This document shows, piece by piece, positions 51,869 to 61,604 of a DNA stretch of 64,000 nucleotides; position 1 is the stretch's first letter; every line of letters begins with the position of its first letter. Below the pieces are notes generated by a model. The model had not been told where the DNA came from, searched no databases, and was given only the letters and a program-made list of their open reading frames with translations. Source of the stretch: Pseudomonas viridiflava. GTDB lineage: Bacteria; Pseudomonadota; Gammaproteobacteria; Pseudomonadales; Pseudomonadaceae. The DNA lies in assembly GCF_900573885.1 (NCBI RefSeq), contig NZ_UPSE01000449.1:186001-250000 (forward strand). The letters run 5' to 3'. The position numbers were made by a program, and so were the translations under genes.

Positions 51869-52726
51869 TTACAAAACCACCGTCCGGCTCGCGTTCAAAA
51901 ACACGCGCCGTTCAATGTGAAAACCCACGGCCTTGGCCAGGGTCAGGCATTCGATGTCGCGGCCTTTGGCGATCAGGTCTTCGGGGTAGTGGCTGTGGTC
52001 TACCGGCTCGACGCCCTGGGCGATGATCGGGCCTTCGTCGAGGTCGTTGTTGATGTAGTGCGCCGTGGCGCCGACCAGTTTCACGCCCTTTTCGTAGGCC
52101 TGGTGATACGGCTTGGCGCCTTTGAAACCCGGCAGCAGCGAGTGGTGAATGTTGATGGCCCAGCCGTCCAGCTTGCGGCACAGCTCGGGCGACAGCACTT
52201 GCATGTAGCGGGCAAGAATCACCAGCTCGGCGCCGGTGTCGGCGATCACTTGCATCACCTTGCGCTCTTGCGCCGGCTTGTCGGCCGGGTCGAGGGGGAA
52301 ATGGTGATAGGGAATGCCGTGCCAGCGGGCGAGCGGTTCGAGGTCGGGGTGGTTGGACACCACGGCCACCACGTCCATGGGCAACTGGCCGATGCGTTGG
52401 CGGTAGAGCAGGTCGTTCAGGCAGTGGTCGGCTTTGGACACCATGATCACCACCTTGCTGCGGTAGTTCGGTGGCGTCAGCTCGAAGTCCATGCCGAAAC
52501 TACCGACGCGTGCCGCCAGGCCGTCGCGAAAGTCCAGCTCGGCGAACACTTCCGGCTGGCGGAATTCGACGCGAATGAAAAACCGCGACGACAAACGATC
52601 ATCAAAGCTGTGGTGCTCGGTGACGTAGCAGCCCTGCTCGAACAGATAACGCGTCACCGCATCCACCGTGCCGAGAATGCTCGGGCAGGAAGCGGTGAGA
52701 ATCCAGGTATCGGGGGTGCGGCTCAT
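51869..52726 (-). CDS. purU: Formyltetrahydrofolate deformylase
   Basis: Hydrolyses 10-formyl-THF to THF and formate, keeping folate available while C1 units flow in from sarcosine. It is 285 aa: an N-terminal ACT domain (TWILTASCPSILGTVDAVTR) and a formyltransferase-like hydrolase domain with the catalytic N-H-D set in GWAINIHHSLLPGFKG and YINNDLDEGPIIAQG. CCGGAG precedes ATG 52726. It lies between soxG and fdhA. Confidence 0.95.
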   Translation of the reverse strand: MSRTPDTWILTASCPSILGTVDAVTRYLFEQGCYVTEHHSFDDRLSSRFFIRVEFRQPEVFAELDFRDGLAARVGSFGMDFELTPPNYRSKVVIMVSKADHCLNDLLYRQRIGQLPMDVVAVVSNHPDLEPLARWHGIPYHHFPLDPADKPAQERKVMQVIADTGAELVILARYMQVLSPELCRKLDGWAINIHHSLLPGFKGAKPYHQAYEKGVKLVGATAHYINNDLDEGPIIAQGVEPVDHSHYPEDLIAKGRDIECLTLAKAVGFHIERRVFLNASRTVVL

Positions 52727-52755
52727 GCTGTTCTCCGGGAGATACCGACAATCGC

Positions 52756-52814
52756 GTAGGAGCGGCTTCAGCCGCGATGCTCTTGAAAAGCATCGCGGCT
52801 GAAGCCGCTCCTAC
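52756..52814. repeat. Inverted repeat between soxG and purU
   Basis: GTAGGAGCGGCTTCAGCCGC...GATGCT and its reverse complement form a ~26-bp perfect stem with a TCTTGAA loop. It sits within the operon and may affect transcript stability between soxG and purU. Confidence 0.92.
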
Positions 52815-52819
52815 AGGGA

Positions 52820-53452
52820 CTACGATGCTTTTACCGCTAAGCCAAACTCCTGGCTCGCATCCTGCAGCCACAGCCAGAAGTAGTCGCTGAAGCTGCGGCG
52901 TACCAGCAGTTCCCAGGTGTTCTCGGCGGTGTGGCGTATCACCAGTTGCGACTTGGCGAAGGTGGTGCCCACGGCTTTGCCCACCGGGAAGTTGTTGGGG
53001 TGCACGTCGTAGCTGGTGGACTTTTTCAGCAGGTCGCGTACGTGGGTGCCGGTCAGTTCCAGTACGGTCTGGCCGCCGCTGACGTTGACGATCTGCACGT
53101 GCTGGCCGTCCAGCGCTTCACGCAGTTTTTTCTCGGCGTCGAACTCGGTGCCGCTCGGCACGATGAGCAGCCATTCATCCGGGCCCATCCACTGCAGCGA
53201 GGTTTCGCCCGCGCTGATCACCGCCAGCGCGCCAGGCAGTTCCAGGCCGGTGGCTTTGTGTACGGCGCCGGCGAACGCGGCATCGTGGCCGTCGCCGCGA
53301 ATGGTCAGGTGGCCGAGCAGTTTGCGTTCGCGCAGCTGAATGCCGGCGCTGGCTTTGCCTTTGCCGGCGGTGTCGGCCAGCCCGGCGTGGTGCAGCGGCG
53401 ACTCGGCTTTGCCAGCTTCGGGGCGCTGCTGGTACACGTTGATAGCTGTCAT
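52820..53452 (-). CDS. soxG: Sarcosine oxidase subunit gamma
   Basis: A 210-aa small subunit of heterotetrameric sarcosine oxidase, with the fold of the aminomethyltransferase-like gamma chain. It is recognised by its position and by LQWMGPDEWLLIVPSGTEFD and VLELTGTHVRDLLKKSTSYD, typical of SoxG. GAGG precedes the ATG, 54 bp after the soxA stop. It completes the soxBDAG complex. Confidence 0.92.
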   Translation of the reverse strand: MTAINVYQQRPEAGKAESPLHHAGLADTAGKGKASAGIQLRERKLLGHLTIRGDGHDAAFAGAVHKATGLELPGALAVISAGETSLQWMGPDEWLLIVPSGTEFDAEKKLREALDGQHVQIVNVSGGQTVLELTGTHVRDLLKKSTSYDVHPNNFPVGKAVGTTFAKSQLVIRHTAENTWELLVRRSFSDYFWLWLQDASQEFGLAVKAS

Positions 53453-53506
53453 ACAGACCTCGCGAATGAAACGTCCGGCATTGCGGTAAGGGTGTGAATC
53501 AACGAG

Positions 53507-56500
53507 TCAGACATTCTGTTGCTCCCCTTTCGGATCAAAGAACACCGAGCTGCAAATTTCCGCTTCCACGAAACGGCCATCTGCCAACGGCGCCCACACC
53601 TTCTCGCCCATGCGTTTCAGGCCGCCTTTGACCATCGCCAGGGCAAAGCTGTAGCCCAGGCTGGCGCTGTAGTAGCTGGAGGTGACGTGGCCGACCATGG
53701 CCATGGGAATCTGCTGTTTGGTGTCGAACACCAGTTGCGCGCCTTCGGGCAGCACGAACTTGGGGTCTACCGGTTTCAGGCCAACCAGCTGCTTGCGGTT
53801 TTCGCGCACGCAGTCTTCGCGGTTCATGCCGCGCCAGCCGATCCAGGAGAACGGTTTGGTACGGCCCACGCACCAACCCATGTTCAGGTCGTCCGGGGTG
53901 ACCGAGCCGTCGGTGTCTTGACCGACGATGATGAAGCCCTTCTCGGCCCGCAGTACGTGCATGGTTTCGGTGCCGTACGGGGTCAGGTTGTACTGCTTGC
54001 CAGCGGCGACGATTTTTTCCAGCACGCCCATGGCGTAGTCGGCCTGCACGTTGATCTCGTACGACAGCTCACCGGTAAACGAGATACGGAACACCCGCGC
54101 CGGCACGCCGCCGACCAGGCCTTCTTTCCAGGTCATGAACGGGAAGCCTTCGCGGTCCAGGTCGATGTCCGTCACTTCGCTGAGCAGCTTGCGGCTGTTG
54201 GGGCCCGACAGGGTCATGGTGGCCCAGTGGTCGGTCACGGAAGTGAAGTACACCTTGAGGTCTGGCCACTCGGTCTGGTGGTAAATCTCCAGCCACTGCA
54301 TCACGCGGGCAGCGCCGCCGGTGGTGGTGGTCATCAGGAAGTGGTTGTCGGCCAGGCACGCGGTCACGCCGTCGTCGAAGACCATGCCGTCTTCTTTGCA
54401 CATCAGGCCGTAGCGGGCTTTGCCCACGTCGAGCTTGGTCCAGGCGTTGGTGTACACGCGGTTGAGGAATTCGCGGGCATCGGGGCCTTGAATGTCGATT
54501 TTGCCGAGGGTGGAGGCGTCCAGCAGACCGACGCTGTCGCGCACGGCTTTGCATTCACGGGCGACGGCGGCGTGCAGGTCTTCACCGTTTTTCGGGAAGT
54601 ACCAGGGCCGTTTCCACTGACCCACGTCTTCGAACTCGGCACCTTGTGCCAGGTGCCAGGCGTGCAGTGCGGTGTAGCGCACCGGGTCGAACAGCGCACC
54701 GCAGTTGCGCCCGGCTACCGAGCCGAAGGTCACCGGCGTGTAGTTGGGGCGGAACATGGTGGTGCCCATTTGCGGGATGCTGATGCCCAGCGAACGCGCG
54801 GCAATCGCCAGCCCGTTGATGTTGCCAAGCTTGCCCTGATCGGTACCAAAACCCAGCGCGGTGTAGCGTTTAACGTGTTCGACCGACTCGAAGCCTTCGC
54901 GGGTGGCCAGTTCGATACCGGCGCTGGTCACGTCGTTTTGCAGGTCGACGAATTGTTTCGGGCCTCGGGCGGTGGATTTTTCGTGGGGCACCTGGAACAA
55001 GGCGATGCTCGCCTCTTCACTGCGTGCAGCCACGCTTGGCACTTCGCCGCTAATGGGCGCAAAACCGATTTCACCAGCGGCTTTTACGCCGGCCTCGAAC
55101 CCATCGGCCAGTACATCGCCCAGCTGGAACACGCCGTTAACGGCACCGGCACACACGCGCTTCTGGAAACCTTCGCCGGGCACGAAGGCCAGCAGGTCTT
55201 CACGCCAGGTCGGCTTGCCGCCCAGGTGCGAGGCCAGGTGAACGACCGGGCTGTAGCCGCCGGACGTGGCCACGGTGTCGCAGTCCAGCCACTCGCCGGG
55301 GCTGGTGACTTTATGGGCAACCGGGTCTATGGCAGCGATACGCGCCGCGCTTACACGCTTGGTGCCACGGGTTTCGATGACGGCGCTGCCAGTCAGAACC
55401 CGCACGCCTTTGGCGCGGGCTTCTTCCACCCAGGCGCCGCGTGGGTTCGGACGGGCATCGGCAATGGCGACGACTTTCAGGCCGGCTTCGAGCCAGTCCA
55501 GCGCAACGCGGTAGGCGAAGTCGTTGGTGGTCGACAGCACCAGCTGTTTACCCGGCGCCACGCCGTAACGGCGTACATACGTCGAGATGGCGCCTGCGAG
55601 CATGTTGCCCGGCACATCGTTATTGCCGTACACCAGCGGCCGCTCGTGGGCACCGGTGGCCAGCACCACACGTTTGGCGCGCACGCGGTGCATGCGTTGA
55701 CGCGTCTCACCCATGGGCGCGGTTTCGCCCAGGTGGTCGAAACGGCGCTCGTGAATGGTGAGGAAGTTATGGTCGTGGTAGCCGTTCACAGTGGCGCGCG
55801 GCAGCAGCAGCACGTCGGGCATGGCTTTCAATTCAGCCACGGCTTTGGCCACCCAGTCGGCAGCCGGACGACCATCGAGGCTTTCGCGGCTGTCGAGCAA
55901 CTGGCCGCCGAACTCTTCCTGCTCATCGGCCAGAATTACCCGCGCACCCGCACGGCCAGCCGCCAGCGCAGCGGCCAGACCGGCAGCGCCGCCGCCCACC
56001 ACCAGCACGTCGCAGTGCTGGTTCATGTGGTCGTAGCGATCGGGATCATTTTCCTTAGGCGCACGGCCCAGGCCTGCGGCTTTGCGAATGTACTTCTCGT
56101 AGGTCATCCACATCGACTGCGGATACATGAACGTCTTGTAGTAGAAGCCGGGCGCCATCATGTCGCCGCCAACCTTACCGAGAATGCCCATTACGTCGTT
56201 GTTCACGCTCGGCCAGCCGTTGGTGCTGGTGGCGACGAGGCCGCTGTACAGCGCCTGCTGGGTGGCACGCACGTTGGGGATTTGCGTGGCTTCGCGGGAG
56301 CCGATTTGCAGCACGGCGTTGGGCTCTTCAGCACCGGCCGCGACGATGCCCCGAGGGCGCGAATACTTGAAGCTGCGGCCAATGATGTCGACGCCATTGG
56401 CCAGCAACGCGGCGGCCAGGGTGTCGCCGGCAAAACCTTGGTAGGTGGTGCCGTTGAAGGTGAAGGTCAGCGGCTGGTTACGGTTGATCCGGCCACCGTT

Positions 56501-56524
56501 ACTCAGGCGGTTGATCTGGCTCAT
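53507..56524 (-). CDS. soxA: Sarcosine oxidase subunit alpha
   Basis: The 1005-aa large subunit, which binds NAD and tetrahydrofolate. The N-terminal part has a 2Fe-2S-like/ferredoxin-type segment (LTFTFNGTTYQGFAGDTLAA), then the dinucleotide fold CDVLVVGGGAAGLAAALAAG. The C-terminal ~400 residues are a GcvT-like folate domain (LMCKEDGMVFDDGVTACLAD) that passes the methyl group to THF as 5,10-methylene-THF. ATG 56524 overlaps the soxD stop (ATGA). Length and order agree with the Pseudomonas enzyme. Confidence 0.95.
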   Translation of the reverse strand: MSQINRLSNGGRINRNQPLTFTFNGTTYQGFAGDTLAAALLANGVDIIGRSFKYSRPRGIVAAGAEEPNAVLQIGSREATQIPNVRATQQALYSGLVATSTNGWPSVNNDVMGILGKVGGDMMAPGFYYKTFMYPQSMWMTYEKYIRKAAGLGRAPKENDPDRYDHMNQHCDVLVVGGGAAGLAAALAAGRAGARVILADEQEEFGGQLLDSRESLDGRPAADWVAKAVAELKAMPDVLLLPRATVNGYHDHNFLTIHERRFDHLGETAPMGETRQRMHRVRAKRVVLATGAHERPLVYGNNDVPGNMLAGAISTYVRRYGVAPGKQLVLSTTNDFAYRVALDWLEAGLKVVAIADARPNPRGAWVEEARAKGVRVLTGSAVIETRGTKRVSAARIAAIDPVAHKVTSPGEWLDCDTVATSGGYSPVVHLASHLGGKPTWREDLLAFVPGEGFQKRVCAGAVNGVFQLGDVLADGFEAGVKAAGEIGFAPISGEVPSVAARSEEASIALFQVPHEKSTARGPKQFVDLQNDVTSAGIELATREGFESVEHVKRYTALGFGTDQGKLGNINGLAIAARSLGISIPQMGTTMFRPNYTPVTFGSVAGRNCGALFDPVRYTALHAWHLAQGAEFEDVGQWKRPWYFPKNGEDLHAAVARECKAVRDSVGLLDASTLGKIDIQGPDAREFLNRVYTNAWTKLDVGKARYGLMCKEDGMVFDDGVTACLADNHFLMTTTTGGAARVMQWLEIYHQTEWPDLKVYFTSVTDHWATMTLSGPNSRKLLSEVTDIDLDREGFPFMTWKEGLVGGVPARVFRISFTGELSYEINVQADYAMGVLEKIVAAGKQYNLTPYGTETMHVLRAEKGFIIVGQDTDGSVTPDDLNMGWCVGRTKPFSWIGWRGMNREDCVRENRKQLVGLKPVDPKFVLPEGAQLVFDTKQQIPMAMVGHVTSSYYSASLGYSFALAMVKGGLKRMGEKVWAPLADGRFVEAEICSSVFFDPKGEQQNV

Positions 56525-56835
56525 GCCTGTTCTCCTGCGGCGCTGGCTTTCGGTTTGGCGGTCACCGAGGGCTTCTCGCCAATTTTGTAGGTTTCGAAAA
56601 TTTCGTAGCTGATGGTGTCGCGCGTCGCGTTGAAGTACTGGCGGCAACCGGCGGCGTGAATCCACAGCTCGTGGTGAATGCCACGGGGGTTGTCGCGGAA
56701 GAACATGTAATCGCCCCACTCCTGGTCGGTGCAGGCGTTGGGGTCGAGCGGGCGCGGAATATGCGCCTGGCCGGCCGCGTGAAATTCCTCTTCAGCGCGT
56801 AGCTCGCCACAGTGAGGGCAGAAAATTTGCAGCAT
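56521..56835 (-). CDS. soxD: Sarcosine oxidase subunit delta
   Basis: A 104-aa zinc-binding subunit starting MLQIFCPHCGELRAEEEFH; C6 and C9 plus downstream His/Cys (AAGCRQYF) bind zinc. The conserved WGDYMFFRDNPRGIHHELW is the SoxD signature. The Lys/Ala tail is normal for the family. A good GGAGG precedes the ATG. It is separated from soxB by the 800-bp tandem repeat array, unlike the usual tight soxB-soxD spacing. Confidence 0.94.
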   Translation of the reverse strand: MLQIFCPHCGELRAEEEFHAAGQAHIPRPLDPNACTDQEWGDYMFFRDNPRGIHHELWIHAAGCRQYFNATRDTISYEIFETYKIGEKPSVTAKPKASAAGEQA

Positions 56836-56863
56836 GGCCGTACCTCCAGAATTCGTGTTTTTC

Positions 56864-57664
56864 GCTCCCCTCTGCCCGCTGGCGGGAGAGGGGCTGGGGG
56901 AGAGGGTTTTGCGCTCGCCGCTAAAAGCCCCTCTCCCGCCCTTCGGGCACCCTCTCCCGTAAACGGGCGAGGGGATTGTTCTGCTACCGCGTTTCCGCTT
57001 TGCTCCCCTCTGCCCGCCTGCGGGAGAGGGGCTGGGGGAGAGGGTTTTGCGTTCGCCGCCCAAAAGCCCCTCTCCCGCCCTTCGGGCACCCTCTCCCGTA
57101 AACGGGCGAGGGGATTGTTCTGCTACCGCGTTTCCGCTTTGCTCCCCTCTGCCCGCCTGCGGGAGAGGGGCTGGGGGAGAGGGTTTGCGTTGCCGCTAAA
57201 AGCCCCTCTCCCGCCCTTTGGGCACCCTCTCCCGTAAACGGGCGAGGGGATTGTTCTGCTACCGCGTTCCCGCTTTGCTCCCCTCTGCCCGCTTGCGGGA
57301 GAGGGGCTGGGGGTGAGGGTTTGCGTTCGCCGCTAGAAGCCCCTCTCCCGCCCTTTGGGCACCCTCTCCCGTCAACGGGCGAGGGGATTGTTCTGCTATC
57401 GCGTTCCCGCTTTGCTCCCCTCTGCCCGCTTGCGGGAGAGGGGCCGGGGGTGAGGGTTTGCGTTCGCCGCTAAAAGCCCCTCTCCCGCCCTTCGGGCACC
57501 CTCTCCCGCAAGCGGGCGAGGGGATTGTTCTGCTACCGCGTTCCCGCTTTGCTCCCCTCTGCCCGCTTGCGGGAGAGGGGCTGGGGGAGAGGGTTTTGCG
57601 TTCGCCGCTAAAGCCCCTCACCCGCCCTTCGGGCACCCTCTCCCGTAAACGGGCGAGGGGATTG
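56864..57664. repeat. Six-copy tandem array of a ~137-bp palindromic unit inside the sox operon
   Basis: Units begin with GCTCCCCTCTGCCCGC at 56864, 57002, 57141, 57277, 57414 and 57551 (lengths 138, 139, 136, 137, 137 and about 114). Each unit contains two hairpins, CCCCTCTGCCCGC..GCGGGAGAGGGG and CCCCTCTCCCGCCC..GGGCG AGGGG (with CTTCGGGCACCCTCTCCCGTAAACG between), joined by ATTGTTCTGCTACCGCGTT. Copies differ by a few bases, so amplification is recent but not brand new. There are no spacers of unrelated sequence, so it is not a CRISPR. It fills the whole soxB-soxD gap. Confidence 0.95.
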
Positions 57665-57672
57665 CGCCGTGA

Positions 57673-58923
57673 TTAGTGGGCTACCGCCGCTGCGCCGTGT
57701 TCGTCGATCAGGGCGCCGTTGTGGAAGCGGTCCATCGAGAACGGTTTGGCCAGCGGGTGCATCTCGCCAGTGGCCAGGCTGGCGGCAAATACGTGGCCCG
57801 AGCCCGGTGTGGCTTTGAAGCCGCCAGTGCCCCAACCGCAGTTGAAGAACAGGTTGGGCACCGGAGTTTTGCTGATGATCGGGCACGCGTCCGGCGAGGT
57901 ATCCACAATGCCGCCCCACTGGCGGTTCATGCGCACGCGGCTGAGCACCGGGAACATTTCGACGATGGCTTGCAGGGTGTGTTCGATGGTCGGGTACGAG
58001 CCGCGTTGGCCATAGCCGACGTAGCCGTCGATGCCGGCACCGATGACCAGGTCGCCTTTGTCCGACTGGCTGATGTAGCCGTGCACGGCGTTGGACATGA
58101 TCACGCTGTCGATAATCGGCTTGATCGGTTCTGATACCAGCGCTTGCAGCGGGTGAGATTCCAGCGGCAGACGAAAGCCCGCGAGCTTGGCCATGTGTCC
58201 GGAGTTACCTGCGGTTACCACGCCCACGCGCTTGCCACCGATAAAGCCTTTGCTGGTTTCCACGCCGATGACCACGCCGTTTTCCTTACGGAAACCGATC
58301 ACTTCGGTTTGCTGAATCAGGTCCACGCCCAAGGCGTCGGCGGCACGGGCGTAGCCCCAGGCCACGGCGTCGTGACGGGCCACGCCGCCGCGCCGTTGCA
58401 CGGTGGCGCCCATGACCGGGTAGCGGGTGTTCTTCGAGCAATCGAGGTACGGAATTTCGGCGGCGGTTTGCTTGGCATCCAGCAATTCACCGTCGATGCC
58501 GTTGAGGCGGTTGGCGCTCACGCGGCGCTCGGAATCGCGCATGTCTTGCAGGGTGTGGCACAGGTTGTAGACGCCACGGGGCGAGAACATCACGTTGTAG
58601 TTGATGTCTTGCGACAGCCCTTCCCACAGCTTCATGGCGTGTTCGTACAGGTGCGCCGATTCATCCCACAGGTAGTTTGAGCGCACGATGGTGGTGTTGC
58701 GCGCGGTGTTGCCGCCGCCCAGCCAACCCTTTTCGACCACCGCGACATTGGTGATGCCATGCACTTTGGCCAGGTAGTAAGCCGTGGCCAGACCGTGGCC
58801 GCCACCGCCGACGATAATCACGTCGTACACCGGTTTCGGGGTCGGGTTGCGCCACATGCGCTGCCAGTTTTCGTTGTGGCTGAGCGAGTGTTTGAACAGG
58901 CCGAAGCCGGAATAACGTTGCAT
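57673..58923 (-). CDS. soxB: Sarcosine oxidase subunit beta
   Basis: A 416-aa flavoprotein subunit that oxidises sarcosine (N-methylglycine) to glycine with H2O2 formation. The FAD fold is YDVIIVGGGGHGLATAYYLA. EKGWLGGGNTARNTTIVRSN follows, and the covalent FMN attachment site is probably H184 in RGGVARHDAVAWG. The DAO-type C-terminal domain ends with the second glycine-rich segment. It is second in the operon, after glyA (gap 66 bp). The downstream gene soxD lies beyond the tandem repeat array. Confidence 0.95.
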   Translation of the reverse strand: MQRYSGFGLFKHSLSHNENWQRMWRNPTPKPVYDVIIVGGGGHGLATAYYLAKVHGITNVAVVEKGWLGGGNTARNTTIVRSNYLWDESAHLYEHAMKLWEGLSQDINYNVMFSPRGVYNLCHTLQDMRDSERRVSANRLNGIDGELLDAKQTAAEIPYLDCSKNTRYPVMGATVQRRGGVARHDAVAWGYARAADALGVDLIQQTEVIGFRKENGVVIGVETSKGFIGGKRVGVVTAGNSGHMAKLAGFRLPLESHPLQALVSEPIKPIIDSVIMSNAVHGYISQSDKGDLVIGAGIDGYVGYGQRGSYPTIEHTLQAIVEMFPVLSRVRMNRQWGGIVDTSPDACPIISKTPVPNLFFNCGWGTGGFKATPGSGHVFAASLATGEMHPLAKPFSMDRFHNGALIDEHGAAAVAH

Positions 58924-58989
58924 CAGAGGTGCTCCTCGCTGCGTCCCTCGCCGACCGCTGGCGAGGGGTGGTAAATCAGTCGGGTGAAA

Positions 58990-60243
58990 TCACTTGTAGA
59001 CCGGGAAATCCGCACACAGGGCGGCGGCTTGTTTGGCCACCTGTGCCTCGACATCGGCATCGCCGAGGTGGTCGAGGATGTCGCAGATCCAGCCGGCCAG
59101 TTCCACGCTTTGCGCCACTTTGAAACCGCGTGTGGTGATGGCTGGCGTGCCGATGCGCAGGCCCGAGGTCACGAACGGCGACTGTGGGTCGTTAGGCACG
59201 GCGTTCTTGTTCACAGTGATGCCGGCACGGCCCAGGGCGGCGTCGGCGTCTTTGCCGGTGAGGCCCTGGCGAATCAGGCTGACGAGGAACAGGTGGTTGT
59301 CGGTGCCGCCGGACACCACGTCGTAGCCGCGCTCGACAAACACTTTAGCCATGGCCTGGGCGTTATCGATCACTTGCTGCTGATACGCCTTGAAGCCGGG
59401 CTCCAGCGCTTCCTTGAAGCACACGGCCTTGGCGGCGATCACGTGCATCAGCGGGCCGCCCTGGCCACCGGGGAATACGGCAGCCTGGAATTTCTTCTCC
59501 AGGTCCGGGTTGGCCTTGGCCAGAATCAGACCGCCACGCGGACCGCGCAGGGTTTTGTGAGTGGTGGTGGTGACCACGTCGGCGTAGGGCAGCGGGTTGG
59601 GGTACAACCCGGCGGCCACCAGACCGGCTACGTGGGCCATGTCGACAAAAAAGTACGCGCCTACTTTGTCGGCGATTTCGCGGAAGCGCGGGAAATCGAG
59701 GGTTTTCGAATAGGCCGAGAAGCCGGCGATGATCATTTTCGGCTTGTGCTCGACCGCCAGGCGCTCGACTTCGTCGTAATCGATCAGGCCGGTGTCGGTG
59801 TTGATGCCGTACTGCACCGCGTTATAAAGCTTGCCGGAAAAACTCACCTTGGCGCCGTGAGTCAGGTGGCCGCCGTGGGCCAGGCTCATGCCCAGCACGG
59901 TGTCGCCGGCTTGCAGCAGCGCGAGGTACACAGCGGCGTTGGCCTGGCTGCCCGAGTGCGGTTGCACGTTGGCATAGTCGGCGCCGAACAGTTCCTTGGC
60001 GCGGTCGATGGCCAGTTGCTCGACCTTGTCCACATGCTCGCAGCCGCCGTAGTAACGCTTGCCCGGATAACCTTCGGCATACTTGTTGGTCAGGCCGCTG
60101 CCCTGAGCCTGCATTACGCGCTTGCTGGTGTAGTTCTCCGAGGCGATCAGCTCGATGTGATGCTCCTGACGGGCTTCTTCGGCATCCATGGCTGCCAGCA
60201 GTGCATCGTCATAGCCTTTGATCTGGTCGTTTTTGCTGAACAT
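58990..60243 (-). CDS. glyA: Serine hydroxymethyltransferase
   Basis: A PLP enzyme of 417 aa interconverting glycine plus 5,10-methylene-THF and serine plus THF. The PLP lysine is K230 in [14 protein letters not shown]. The N-terminal [19 protein letters not shown] and [11 protein letters not shown] are canonical. ATG 60243 is the family start. As the first gene of the sox operon it is a catabolic glyA copy and captures both products of sarcosine oxidation as serine; another glyA for general metabolism is expected elsewhere. Confidence 0.95.
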   Translation of the reverse strand: MFSKNDQIKGYDDALLAAMDAEEARQEHHIELIASENYTSKRVMQAQGSGLTNKYAEGYPGKRYYGGCEHVDKVEQLAIDRAKELFGADYANVQPHSGSQANAAVYLALLQAGDTVLGMSLAHGGHLTHGAKVSFSGKLYNAVQYGINTDTGLIDYDEVERLAVEHKPKMIIAGFSAYSKTLDFPRFREIADKVGAYFFVDMAHVAGLVAAGLYPNPLPYADVVTTTTHKTLRGPRGGLILAKANPDLEKKFQAAVFPGGQGGPLMHVIAAKAVCFKEALEPGFKAYQQQVIDNAQAMAKVFVERGYDVVSGGTDNHLFLVSLIRQGLTGKDADAALGRAGITVNKNAVPNDPQSPFVTSGLRIGTPAITTRGFKVAQSVELAGWICDILDHLGDADVEAQVAKQAAALCADFPVYK

Positions 60244-60497
60244 CTCGGTCTCCAGCGACAGCGGCTGCCGCATCATTGTTATGGGCGCCCACTCCGGCAG
60301 GCGGAGCGGTAGTGCGTGTAGCGATTCTGCGAAATCGCCAGCGACGCCATATGCCTGTTTGCGACGTCAAAATGCTCAAACTGACCAGGCGCGCAGAAGC
60401 ATGGTCCTTGGTCACCTACGCCCACGTTCGCCGCCGATGCTTTTACCAACCAACTCCGGCTAAAGTGTTGGCCATCGCCGTTTCAGGAACCTGCCCC

Positions 60498-61538
60498 ATG
60501 ACCGACACCACCCAACAGTTCGCCAGCGACAACTATTCCGGCATTTGCCCCGAAGCCTGGGCCGCCATGGCGCAGGCCAATCACGGCCACGACCGTGCCT
60601 ATGGCGATGACCAATGGACGGCCCGCGCCTCGGACCACTTCCGCCGTTTGTTCGAAACCGACTGCGAGGTGTACTTCGCCTTTAACGGCACCGCCGCCAA
60701 CTCGCTGGCGTTGTCGCAGCTGTGCCAGAGCTACCACAGCGTGATCTGCTCGGAGACCGCCCACGTTGAAACCGACGAATGTGGCGCACCCGAATTCTTC
60801 TCCAACGGCTCGAAACTGCTCACCGCGCGCACTGAAAACGGCAAGCTGACGCCTGCTACCATTCGCGAAGTCGCCCTCAAGCGCCAAGACATCCACTACC
60901 CCAAGCCGCGCGTGGTCACCCTCACCCAAGCCACCGAAATCGGCAGCGTGTACCGCCCCGAAGAACTCAAAGCCATTAGCGCCACCTGCCGCGAGCTGGG
61001 CCTGAACCTGCACATGGACGGCGCCCGCTTCGCCAACGCCTGCGCCTTCCTCGATTGCTCGCCTGCCGAGTTGACCTGGAAAGCCGGCATCGACGTGCTG
61101 TGCTTTGGCGGCACCAAAAACGGCATGGCCGTGGGCGAGGCGATTCTGTTCTTCAACAAACAACTGGCCGAAGACTTCGACTACCGCTGCAAACAAGCCG
61201 GCCAGCTGGCCTCGAAAATGCGCTTCCTCTCCGCGCCGTGGGTCGGCTTGCTGGAAAACGACGCCTGGATGAAATACGCCCGCCACGCCAACAGCTGCGC
61301 GCGCCTGCTGGCCGAACTGGTCAGCGACATTCCGGGCGTGAGCCTGATGTTCCCGGTGGAAGCCAACGGCGTGTTCCTGCAACTTTCGGAACCGGCCATC
61401 GAAGCCCTGCGCGCGCGGGACTGGCGCTTCTACACCTTCATCGGCGCCGGCGGCGCGCGGTTTATGTGCTCGTGGGACACCGAAGAAGAACGCGTGCGCG
61501 AGCTGGCAGCGGATATTCGCCTGGTGATGCAGGCCTAA
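60498..61538 (+). CDS. ltaE: Low-specificity L-threonine aldolase
   Basis: A PLP-dependent aldolase of 346 aa splitting L-threonine/L-allo-threonine into glycine and acetaldehyde. The PLP lysine is K207 in CFGGTKNGMAVGEA. The DNYSGICPEAWAAMAQANHG N terminus and HMDGARFANAC are typical of the Pseudomonas enzyme. AGGAA precedes the ATG; the longer upstream frame is not supported. Divergent from glyA, so a shared 254-bp control region links glycine-producing and glycine-consuming genes. Confidence 0.92.
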   Translation: MTDTTQQFASDNYSGICPEAWAAMAQANHGHDRAYGDDQWTARASDHFRRLFETDCEVYFAFNGTAANSLALSQLCQSYHSVICSETAHVETDECGAPEFFSNGSKLLTARTENGKLTPATIREVALKRQDIHYPKPRVVTLTQATEIGSVYRPEELKAISATCRELGLNLHMDGARFANACAFLDCSPAELTWKAGIDVLCFGGTKNGMAVGEAILFFNKQLAEDFDYRCKQAGQLASKMRFLSAPWVGLLENDAWMKYARHANSCARLLAELVSDIPGVSLMFPVEANGVFLQLSEPAIEALRARDWRFYTFIGAGGARFMCSWDTEEERVRELAADIRLVMQA

Positions 61539-61552
61539 CCCCTCAACCTCAA

Positions 61553-61590
61553 CACCGTCATCCCCGCGCAGGCGGGGATCCAGAATCCCG
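61553..61590. repeat. Short palindrome GTCATCCCCGCGCAGGCGGGGATCC
   Basis: A half-size copy of the TCATTCCCGC/GGGAATCC repeat family, just after the threonine aldolase stop codon and only 15 bp before the next start codon. CCCCGC GCAG GCGGGG can form a hairpin. Confidence 0.8.
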
Positions 61591-61604
61591 AGCCGAACAC
61601 GTTC

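Noticed and set aside
53519..56590. 1023-aa plus-strand open frame antisense to soxA
   Set aside because: Shadow of the soxA coding strand; no ribosome binding site and no recognisable domain.
56864..57664. Tandem array considered as a CRISPR
   Set aside because: The unit is ~137 bp and repeated throughout, with no unique spacers, no 20-50-bp repeat and no cas genes.
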